64,000 nucleotides of DNA from Alphaproteobacteria bacterium (GTDB lineage Bacteria > Pseudomonadota > Alphaproteobacteria > Micropepsales > Micropepsaceae): the NCBI GenBank assembly GCA_028871795.1, contig JAGWMG010000003.1:62001-126000 (forward strand), read 5' to 3'. Of this stretch, positions 55,934 through 62,893 are shown piece by piece. The notes under the pieces were generated by a model that saw only the letters and a list, made by a program, of their open reading frames with translations, searched no databases and was not told the origin of the DNA. A program made the translations under genes and the position numbers. Numbering within the stretch: position 1 is the first letter of the stretch; each line of letters begins with the position of its first letter.

Positions 55934-56836
55934 TCACTGAATCCAATGCAGGCCGGCGCCGACAATCAACACCAGTCCAAACAATGCCCGGTAGATGACA
56001 AGAGGCCAGGTCGAGAAATTCTGAAGGAAGCGCATCAAGCCCCAGATCGCAAAATAGGCCGACACGCTCGACACCGCCAAGCCGATGCCGAGGACCTGCC
56101 AGCCGTAAGCCGACAGTCCGGCCTGATGCAACAGCCACAGTTCCCGCCCGCCGGCAAGCACGATGGCGGGGATGCCGAGCAGGAACGAGACGCGCGCGGC
56201 GTCAGCGCGCCTGAATCCAAGCCCCAAAGACGCCGTGAAGGTGGATCCCGACCGCGAGAATCCGGGGACGAGTGCGCCGACCTGCGCCATGCCGATGAGC
56301 AGCGCATCGAGCAGGGTCAGTTTCTCGGAGCCGCGTTTGTGTTGCGCCGAAAGCTCCGCCAAACCCATCAGCAGGGCCATTGCGAAGCACGCAATTCCAA
56401 CGACCACGGGCGCACGCAGGGGCGAGTTGCACTGGTTCAGCACCTTTGTAAGCAGCAGTCCGGCAATGCCGATCGGGATTGTCGCGACGACAAGCGCGAC
56501 CGCCAGCCTCAATTCCCGATCTTTCCAGTCTCGACGGGCCGTTGCCGTGAGCGATCCTCGGACCAGCATGACGATGTCGGACCAGAAATAGGCTATGACC
56601 GCGACGAGGGCCGCAAGTTGCATGGCGGCGGAAAAGGCCGAGCCGGGGTCCGGCCAGCCAAGCAAGGCCGGTATCGCCCGCATGTGCGCCGTCGACGAAA
56701 TCGGCAGCAACTCGCTGATGCCCTGGACCACGCCCAGCACCGCCACTTTTGTCGATCCGAGAGCAACGAAGCTCGTGTCCAGGCTGCTTGAGCAGTGATG
56801 GAGCGAGACGTCGAGGTGCGGGCTGGAGGCGGACAA
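55934..56836 (-). CDS. uppP: Undecaprenyl-diphosphate phosphatase UppP (BacA)
   Basis: A 300-residue membrane phosphatase that recycles the lipid carrier for peptidoglycan and other polymers. Both catalytic regions are clear: VQGISELLPISSTAHM (Gln/Glu motif) and PGFSRSGSTFTASLGLG. Eight or so membrane helices are visible. The first 30 residues before the family start are unsupported and the true start may be an internal GTG near VALGSTKVAVLG. It precedes dedA by six bases. Confidence 0.93.
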   Translation of the reverse strand: MSASSPHLDVSLHHCSSSLDTSFVALGSTKVAVLGVVQGISELLPISSTAHMRAIPALLGWPDPGSAFSAAMQLAALVAVIAYFWSDIVMLVRGSLTATARRDWKDRELRLAVALVVATIPIGIAGLLLTKVLNQCNSPLRAPVVVGIACFAMALLMGLAELSAQHKRGSEKLTLLDALLIGMAQVGALVPGFSRSGSTFTASLGLGFRRADAARVSFLLGIPAIVLAGGRELWLLHQAGLSAYGWQVLGIGLAVSSVSAYFAIWGLMRFLQNFSTWPLVIYRALFGLVLIVGAGLHWIQ

Positions 56837-56895
56837 TGTCGGCTCGTCGGGTTCTACGGAAGATTAGCGCGGCGCCGGCCCACAGCCCCGCAGAG

Positions 56896-57300
56896 TTACT
56901 TCTGCGTCCAGCCTCCGCCGACCGGCTTGTAGTACTGGCCCGGCGGCATCTTGGCGAAAAGCTGCGCCGCCGTCGCTTCTCCAGCCGCTTCCGCGCTCAC
57001 GCCGGTTTTCGCGGCCGCCGCATCGTAGGCCTGCTTGCGTCCGGCGTTGATGGCCTCGACCGCCGCGGTCGTTGCGGAATCCGCCGAGCCGTGGACGAAG
57101 CCGAGGAAGCCGTCGCCCTGCTCGCCCACCGTGCCGCTCGCCTTCGCCGCGTCCACCGTCGCCTTCGCGCCGGCGAGATCGACGGCAAATGCCGGCTGCA
57201 CCGGCGCCATCAGTCCCACACCGGCGCCAAGCAGGAGCAGCAACCCAACCGCTGCGGCCGGAATGCGCCCGGCAAAAATCTTTCCACGAGAGCCAACCAT
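56896..57300 (-). CDS. ydbL: YdbL-family periplasmic protein (DUF1318)
   Basis: A 134-residue exported protein with a signal peptide (AFAVDLAGAK). The DUF1318 body reads DAAKASGTVGEQGDGFLGFV, the YdbL signature. In E. coli ydbL belongs to the ydbH-ynbE-ydbL operon linked to phospholipid transport to the outer membrane. The same order is kept here, which strongly supports the assignment. Confidence 0.88.
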   Translation of the reverse strand: MVGSRGKIFAGRIPAAAVGLLLLLGAGVGLMAPVQPAFAVDLAGAKATVDAAKASGTVGEQGDGFLGFVHGSADSATTAAVEAINAGRKQAYDAAAAKTGVSAEAAGEATAAQLFAKMPPGQYYKPVGGGWTQK

Positions 57301-57315
57301 GAAAATTCCTCCGGA

Positions 57316-57501
57316 TTAGAACAGGTTCGGATTTTGTTTAATCACCGATTTGACTTCGTTGTCCAACCTGACGCGGATGTCGGCGTCCAGCTTGGCGTAG
57401 ATGTTGATCGGCGCGACTTCGATGCGGATGGTGGGCGTGCAAGCACCAAGCGACAGCGCCGTCACGCCGATGGCGAAGAGCAAGTTTCCAGAGCCTTTCA
57501 T
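57316..57501 (-). CDS. ynbE: YnbE-like lipoprotein
   Basis: A 61-residue lipoprotein with lipobox SLGAC and a short body (TPTIRIEVAPINIYAKLDAD). E. coli YnbE is of the same size and forms a beta-stranded bridge with YdbH. The ATG at 57501 follows AGGAG by five bases. It lies between ydbH and ydbL, completing the operon. Confidence 0.85.
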   Translation of the reverse strand: MKGSGNLLFAIGVTALSLGACTPTIRIEVAPINIYAKLDADIRVRLDNEVKSVIKQNPNLF

Positions 57502-57519
57502 AGGCACTCCTTTTTGCTG

Positions 57520-60309
57520 CTACCGAGCTTCGGCAGTCAGCTGCGACCACGCGGATTCATATCCGCGCAAAAGTTCGTCAAAATTAAGGGAGGTGTCGAG
57601 CGAAAGATCAATAGGGGTCCCGCGCGGCAGCGGAATGTTTTTCTGGAACGCCGTCCCCTGCAGAAGGTCGAACAGGCCGACCCGAGCCTCATCCGTTCCA
57701 GGGGAATCGCTGTATCCCTTGACGTGAAAGACGATGCGCAGCCTTCCGTGGGGCTCGCTGTCGACCGTGGCCGAAAGCGAGTCGTAGGCGAGATTCTCCA
57801 GCGCCTGATAGGCGACTTTTTCCACCGCATTGGGCTCATTGCTGCCCCACAGGCCGGGATCGAGGGAAAGCCGCCCCGGTCCGTCCGCCCCGATGCGGCC
57901 GCCGGTGAACCGCAGCCCCGCGGGCCCGAAGGAAAACGGGATGGTTCCCGAAATCCGGCCGTCGAGGCGCATCCGCCCACCGAGGTTCGACGCGGCGATG
58001 AGGTCGCCCAGGCTCACATGGGAAAGGCGCACCGCGCTGGTAACGGTCATGCCTGGTTTCAGCTCGACGGACAGCGGCGCGAGCGAGATCGTGCCGCCGG
58101 CGAGCTGGGTCTTCGCGGCGGCGACGCGGACCAGCGACGAAACGAACGAAACGGACGTCTCGACCCGAGTCAGTGGCAGCGCCCAGTCGACGCGCGCGAT
58201 GTCGATGGGCTGGCCCGGCGCCGTCGCCGGCGGCAGCAGCGAGGTGAAGATCATGTGGGTCCGCAGCTGCTCCGCGACGCCGAGCGGGCTGGTGAAACGA
58301 AGATCGCCGATGTCGAGCCGCCCGCCGCTGTCGATGCGCTTCGCCGTCCAGTCGAGCCGACCGGCAAACCGCGCGCTCCCTTCGGCCCGCGCAAGGGCGG
58401 AGAACAGCGGCGATATGTTGACGGGCTGCAATCCCTTGGTGTCGAAGGCGACGTCGGGAAAATCGATTCTTGCGTAACCCGTGCCCGTTTTCGTGCGATG
58501 CGTGAAGTCGATCGTGCCGATATGCGTGCGATGGGAGCCGCTGGCAACGTCGAAACGGCCGCGAACCGTCGCATTGGCGAATTGGATGTTTCCGGCGATC
58601 GACTCGGGAGCGAGGCGCGCAACCTTCGCCCGGTCGGAAAGAACCGCCGCGACGTCGATCTTTGCGTCGCGAGTCCCGGCGGACGATCCGTCGATCACCA
58701 CGCGGCCGCGGCCGCGTGACACCCTCAGGCCCGCCACGTCGAAGTTTGCGCTCAGCTCACTCGCCGTGCCGCGAAGCGTCCAGCCGGCATTCGAGGCGCT
58801 AAAGAACGGTTGGCCGCTCACGGCGCAGAACGTGGCGCTTGCATCGGAGACGACCCGCTTGCGCCGCGAGGTCAGCGACGCCAGGCGCGCGACGATGCAG
58901 CGTTCGGGATTGAGCAGGAACACGCCGTTGCGCAGCCGTGCATCGGCTTGCCCGTCAACCGTCACGCCCTGGAAAGCTCCAAGATCGAAGCGGGCCGCGA
59001 GACCGAGCACACCGTCGAAGGCGCCGCCGGCCCTGCGCCAGGAAAACGCCGGAATGGCAAAGGCGACGTTCGGCACGCCGCGGCCGCTGAGGTCGATGCC
59101 TATGCCGCCCGCGACGCCGGACGGACCGAAGCGCACGGCGGCGCGCCCCGGCACGGGCGATAGGCGCAAAAGGACCGGCCCGGCGCCGCTCAATTGCGCG
59201 GGTCCGGCGAACGTGAATTCGGTCTGCTGGTGCGACACCCGCCAGAAAAGACGCACGTTGAGGGCCAGATCGCGAACCGCCGCCGCCAGCGCATCCGCCG
59301 CGCGGCGATCGCCGCCCAACAGCGGTATGCCGGCAACCAGGGAATTCGCGTCGGCGTGCGACAGCGAGCCCTCGGCCGTCGCTTCCACTTCGCCCCTCGA
59401 CCGAGGATGTCCCTGCGCGATGCCGATTTCGACATTCAAGAAGCGGGCGCGCAGCGACAAGGGCGCCGGCGGGAGGCCCTGCCGGGATGCCGCGTCGGCG
59501 TCGAACGACAGCGTCGCCGATGCGGCCGACACCGCGGCCTCGTCGGAAAGGATCTTCCAGCGGAGCGCGGGGACGTCGAACGAAAGCCGCGCACCGTCGA
59601 CATGCACAGGTCCGCCCGATTCATCGGCCTCCAAGCCGCCGGAGATGGACGCGTGAAGGCGAACGCCGGATGGCGTGGCGACGCCTTTCAGCGTACCGCT
59701 TTCGACATCCGCCGAGAAAATTCCGCTGCGCAGGCGCGCACTCCGGACGACGGCATCGATCAGCCGCGGCTTGCCGCCTTCGATGCGGGCGTTGCCGTCG
59801 ATTTCCATCGAGCCCGCCGGGGTCGCCGCAATGAGCCTGGCGTGCACGACATTGACCGCGAGAGCGTCGCTGACGAAGCTCGGGTATCCCGTGTTGCCGG
59901 CGGATTGCGCGCGGCGAGCATCGATCCAAGGCTGCAGGGAGCCAAGCGAGATACCGTTGGGGCCAACCGTCAGGCGCACGATCGGGCCCTGAACATCGAT
60001 TTCAACGGCCTTGGGAAACCAGCCGCGGGGATCGAACTTCACCACGATCCGTTCGAAAGACACTTCCGGCGCGCGAGGCCGGCCGAGCGAGCCGTGTGCG
60101 GTCGCGCCGCCGAAATCAATCAAATCGACGAGAATCCGGGAACGCACCCCCTGGCTCGCCAAATACTCGTGCAGAAAGAAAGTGGCGAGCGGCGTGCGGA
60201 ACAGATATGACAGAGTGCAAACAATCCCCAGCCCGGTCGCGACCAAGCCGAGAACCGCCAGCCACCTCCCCGTGCTTCTTCGGGGACCAAGGAATGCGGA
60301 GCCGAACAT
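57520..60309 (-). CDS. ydbH: YdbH-family AsmA-like lipid-transport protein
   Basis: A 929-residue protein with an N-terminal membrane helix (residues 15-38) and a very long, beta-rich periplasmic part. The end (RGTPIDLSLDTSLNFDELLRGYE) matches the C-terminal YdbH/DUF-type signature, and the fold belongs to the AsmA-like bridge proteins. YdbH, TamB and YhdP in E. coli carry phospholipids to the outer membrane. Operon partners ynbE and ydbL follow within 18 and 15 bases. Confidence 0.88.
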   Translation of the reverse strand: MFGSAFLGPRRSTGRWLAVLGLVATGLGIVCTLSYLFRTPLATFFLHEYLASQGVRSRILVDLIDFGGATAHGSLGRPRAPEVSFERIVVKFDPRGWFPKAVEIDVQGPIVRLTVGPNGISLGSLQPWIDARRAQSAGNTGYPSFVSDALAVNVVHARLIAATPAGSMEIDGNARIEGGKPRLIDAVVRSARLRSGIFSADVESGTLKGVATPSGVRLHASISGGLEADESGGPVHVDGARLSFDVPALRWKILSDEAAVSAASATLSFDADAASRQGLPPAPLSLRARFLNVEIGIAQGHPRSRGEVEATAEGSLSHADANSLVAGIPLLGGDRRAADALAAAVRDLALNVRLFWRVSHQQTEFTFAGPAQLSGAGPVLLRLSPVPGRAAVRFGPSGVAGGIGIDLSGRGVPNVAFAIPAFSWRRAGGAFDGVLGLAARFDLGAFQGVTVDGQADARLRNGVFLLNPERCIVARLASLTSRRKRVVSDASATFCAVSGQPFFSASNAGWTLRGTASELSANFDVAGLRVSRGRGRVVIDGSSAGTRDAKIDVAAVLSDRAKVARLAPESIAGNIQFANATVRGRFDVASGSHRTHIGTIDFTHRTKTGTGYARIDFPDVAFDTKGLQPVNISPLFSALARAEGSARFAGRLDWTAKRIDSGGRLDIGDLRFTSPLGVAEQLRTHMIFTSLLPPATAPGQPIDIARVDWALPLTRVETSVSFVSSLVRVAAAKTQLAGGTISLAPLSVELKPGMTVTSAVRLSHVSLGDLIAASNLGGRMRLDGRISGTIPFSFGPAGLRFTGGRIGADGPGRLSLDPGLWGSNEPNAVEKVAYQALENLAYDSLSATVDSEPHGRLRIVFHVKGYSDSPGTDEARVGLFDLLQGTAFQKNIPLPRGTPIDLSLDTSLNFDELLRGYESAWSQLTAEAR

Positions 60310-60621
60310 CCGCGCCGATTATGCAGGCCACGCTGCCGATCCGCCAGATTGCGAACGCTTGTTTCCTATATGTTTAAGTGCAGCTGCGGGCATCTGAACG
60401 CAGAAAGAATTAGCAAGAACGTTGGAAAACTTTGTCACAAGAAATGGAAAATCGTTCCGTCTACGGAACAAAATCGTCGTCTAACCCATTGAAATTGCTG
60501 GTGCCCAGGGGCTGAATTGGGTACTGTCCGAATTTGCCCCTCAGTGCCTTAATTTGAAAGAGCGAGTGTCCTAGTTCGTTTCGGCTCGCTTGGGAGCAAC
60601 ACGGTTGGGCAGTCTCAAAAT
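60310..60621. other. Intergenic stretch carrying left tRNA-Phe-related att copy
   Basis: No gene is supported here. The segment 60469-60519 duplicates the 3' end and flank of tRNA-Phe. The sequence is AT-richer than the flanks. Confidence 0.6.
60469..60519. repeat. Left att-like copy of tRNA-Phe 3' end
   Basis: The segment contains CTAACCCATTGAAA and TGGTGCCCAGGGGC(T)GAATTG, matching 62307-62356 apart from a four-base block, one substitution and small differences upstream. The second half equals the 3' terminus of tRNA-Phe including CCA. It would be the distal attachment copy of an integrated element. Confidence 0.7.
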
Positions 60622-60807
60622 TTATTTTGCGTGAGGTCCGAATATCGACAGCCCCAAGAGGAATGCGCCAACCACAATGATGAGTGCCCCGACCTGAGTG
60701 GTCTTTTCACTCCCATCGGTACGGAACCATGTGTTGATGCCTACCAGAGCGAGCCCGGCAACGATCAGGACTGTTCCCATGATCGCTGGTAAGTCGTTCA
60801 TCGTCAT
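60622..60807 (-). CDS. Small hypothetical membrane protein
   Basis: A 61-residue protein with two predicted membrane helices (about residues 6-25 and 38-57) and a short polar loop. A GGTGA stretch precedes the ATG at 60807; other in-frame starts at 60816 and 60801 are possible. No family was recognised. It lies inside the tRNA-Phe-bounded segment and is divergent from the next gene. Confidence 0.45.
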   Translation of the reverse strand: MTMNDLPAIMGTVLIVAGLALVGINTWFRTDGSEKTTQVGALIIVVGAFLLGLSIFGPHAK

Positions 60808-60974
60808 TGCTTTCACCGAGCTTCCGCCGCCCTATCCTGACGTATGTGGATTTAGGTATATTCCCAGGTACTGGCCGGTTCTAGCCCTGGGTAGTTCCGT
60901 TTCCGATATTAACGGACATGGCAACGGCCCGGGAGGCTCGCTAAAGTCGATCATGAGCCGAAAAGGAGGCGAAC

Positions 60975-61433
60975 ATGACGCGGGTGCAGGGCGCGGTGAC
61001 AAACGTGGATGCGGTTTCGGGCGGCAATGGCGCCGGTGATGCCGTATCCTTATGGCGTCTTTACGTTCTGCGCGCCCTCTACGTGATCATTGCGGTCGGA
61101 CAGGGCTCGATCCAGGTGCCAGCGTTCCTTCATCACGCTCATTGGACGCAAACGAGCGCAGTGGCGCACAGCTTCCTTCTGGCGCTCGCGCTCCTGTCGA
61201 TTGTCGGAATCCGATATCCGCTGGGGATGCTGCCGCTGCTGGTCTACGAGCTGCTCTGGAAAATGATCTGGCTGTGCGGTATCGCGCTGCCGTTGTGGGC
61301 TGCCAACCAGGTCGACGCTGACACCCGCGAATCATTCTTCGAAATCGCGCCAATCATTATCCTCTTTCCCCTACTTCCTTGGGGTTATATTTTTTCTAAT
61401 TACCTGAAGAAGCCCGGAGACCGCTGGCGCTGA
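60975..61433 (+). CDS. Hypothetical membrane protein
   Basis: A 152-residue protein with an excellent ribosome-binding site (AAAAGGAGGCGAAC before ATG). It has four predicted membrane helices (about residues 28-44, 64-80, 85-106 and 124-143). The motif PLLVYELLWKMIWL is notable but not tied to a named family. It lies inside the tRNA-Phe-bounded segment. Confidence 0.65.
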   Translation: MTRVQGAVTNVDAVSGGNGAGDAVSLWRLYVLRALYVIIAVGQGSIQVPAFLHHAHWTQTSAVAHSFLLALALLSIVGIRYPLGMLPLLVYELLWKMIWLCGIALPLWAANQVDADTRESFFEIAPIIILFPLLPWGYIFSNYLKKPGDRWR

Positions 61434-61474
61434 TGCGCAGGGCCATTCGGCTGTCCTAATTCGGGACAGCACCT

Positions 61475-61500
61475 GGAATTGAACCACCAACACGCGGATT
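61475..61500. repeat. Internal degenerate tRNA-Phe fragment
   Basis: GGAATTGAACCACC(A)ACACGCGGATT matches the T-arm to anticodon-arm portion of tRNA-Phe (62350-62375) with one mismatch. It gives a third piece of the tRNA within the same 2 kb. Confidence 0.6.
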
Positions 61501-61531
61501 CCGCATTGGGTATGACAATTGATGATTCCTC

Positions 61532-61559
61532 TTGATTTGTTGTCAAATATGACTACACT
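61532..61559 (+). promoter_or_regulatory. Candidate promoter/operator of toxin-antitoxin pair
   Basis: TTGATT (61532-61537) and TACACT (61554-61559) are 16 bases apart, and the small dyad GTCA-AATA-TGAC lies between them. HigBA-type operons are usually repressed by their antitoxin at such a site. Confidence 0.35.
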
Positions 61560-61570
61560 GAGGTTCACAT

Positions 61571-61917
61571 ATGATCCGTAACACAAGGGCGATCAACTGG
61601 TTGAAAGCCGCGCTGAAAGACTTCCTGGCATTTCCGCAGGCTGCACAGGACAAAGCCGGGATAGCTTTGACGATGGTCGCGGAGGGCGCAAAGCCCGATA
61701 TTGCAAGCCGCTGACGGGTTTGGGAAGCGGCGTATGGGAATTGGCGATCAAGTCGCGCGGTGATGCCTATCGGGTCGTTTACGCGCTTCAGCTTGGCGAC
61801 GACATTTGGGTGGTTCATGCGTTCCAGAAAAAATCCAAGAAGGGTATCGCCACACCGAAGCCGGAAATCGATCTCGTCAAGGAACGGATCAAACGGTTGA
61901 AGGAACAACTGCGATGA
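61571..61917 (+). pseudogene. HigB/RelE-like toxin gene, frameshifted
   Basis: The first frame (NTRAINWLKAALKDFLAF) stops at 61711 after PDIASR. One base over, PLTGLGSGVWELAIKSRGDA continues to YRVVYALQLGDDIWVVHAFQ and KKSKKGIATPKPEIDLVKER, the hallmark C-terminal half of phage-derived Gp49-like/HigB toxins. GCAAG at the join fits the loss of one A from GCAAAG. The stop overlaps the antitoxin start. The toxin is probably inactive unless the change is a sequencing error. Confidence 0.8.
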
Positions 61918-62258
61918 TAGCACGCAAGACCGCAAAGCTCGGAACGATCAAAGGAACCGGCAACGTCTTTCGCGATCTGGGCCGGCCGGATGCAGAGCTT
62001 TTGCAGCTCAAGGCATTGCTCGCAGCGCAGATTGTGCATGCCCTTGATGAAACTGGCCTCACCGTGCGGGGCGCAGAAAGTATCACGGGCAATGCGGCGG
62101 CCGATTTTTCGCGAATCCGCAACGCCGACCTTGGCCGGTTCACGGTGGACCGCTTGATGACGATCTTGAGCCGCTTGGGGCGCGAGGTGGCCGTCACCGT
62201 CACGGTGCGCGGGCGCAAGAGTGCCGCCCGCGGGTACGCCGTACCGGCCGGGGTCTGA
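61914..62258 (+). CDS. HigA/XRE-family antitoxin
   Basis: A 114-residue protein starting with ATG at 61914, overlapping the toxin stop. It has a helix-turn-helix-like core: LKALLAAQIVHALDETGLTV then AESITGNAAADFSRIRNADL and FTVDRLMTILSRLGREVAV, the layout of the short XRE antitoxins paired with Gp49/HigB toxins. The frame is intact while the toxin is not, consistent with loss of toxicity after acquisition. Confidence 0.85.
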   Translation: MIARKTAKLGTIKGTGNVFRDLGRPDAELLQLKALLAAQIVHALDETGLTVRGAESITGNAAADFSRIRNADLGRFTVDRLMTILSRLGREVAVTVTVRGRKSAARGYAVPAGV

Positions 62259-62306
62259 CAGGGCGAGACAAGCGGATGGAGTTGGACAACTCGTCCGACT
62301 ACGAAT

Positions 62307-62335
62307 CAAAATTCGCCCTAACCCATTGAAAGTAA

Positions 62336-62356
<21 letters not shown>
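62307..62356. repeat. Right att-like copy at tRNA-Phe 3' end
   Basis: The segment spans about 30 bases downstream of tRNA-Phe and the last 21 bases of the tRNA gene. It is the partner of 60469-60519; the two bound a 1.84-kb segment. Confidence 0.7.
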
Positions 62357-62411
<55 letters not shown>

Positions 62412-62572
62412 GGCTTTGCGGTCTGACCGCAAAGGAACGGCTTTTTAGGCAAGCGGGGCGCCGCTGTCCAGCGGCCAAACCCAACGCCGCCCTCCCCTGG
62501 GCGACCGCCTCGCGCCAAACCCCGATCCCGACGGCGCAAACATGGACGAGGCAACGGCATAATGGCGAGCAC
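62412..62572. other. Region upstream of tRNA-Phe
   Basis: No gene is supported. A hairpin CTTTGCGG-TCTGA-CCGCAAAG lies directly next to the tRNA 5' end. Together with the decayed gene it fills the 482 bases between tRNA-Phe and the next intact gene. Confidence 0.5.
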
Positions 62573-62832
62573 CTACGCCACAATGGACGTTCGTTCATCG
62601 CCGGTTGCGGTGAACTTCATGGTCCGGTCCGTTGACCTTGCCGGTGCACGCCAAATCCGCGCCGAGCGTCTGTCCGGTCGCTTTCGCATCGGTCGCTTTG
62701 CAATAGGGGTTGCGCGGCCCGTTGAGCTTGTCGCTGGCGACATCGGCTATCGTCATACAGCGACGGCCTGTATTTCTGCAGGTCTTCGCGCGGCACCGGA
62801 TTGCATTGTGAGAATCGAGCGGCGCTAACCAT
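62573..62832 (-). pseudogene. Decayed small gene, possibly DUF3617-like
   Basis: Three minus-strand frames carry successive protein-like pieces: EDLQKYRPSLYDD, then ASDKLNGPRNPYCKATDAKA and LGADLACTGKVNG, then TMKFTATGDERTSIVA and a stop at 62573. Joined, they resemble the cysteine-containing end of small exported DUF3617-type proteins. The identification is tentative; the need for two frameshifts suggests decay. Confidence 0.3.
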
Positions 62833-62893
62833 ATTCTGCTATGAATATGGCCGGCGAGATTCGCTGCGGCCTTTCCCGAGCAGGAGCTTCACC

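Noticed and set aside
62562-62828. 88-codon plus-strand frame after tRNA-Phe
   Set aside because: The opposite strand shows better protein-like fragments, and the frame lacks a ribosome-binding site.
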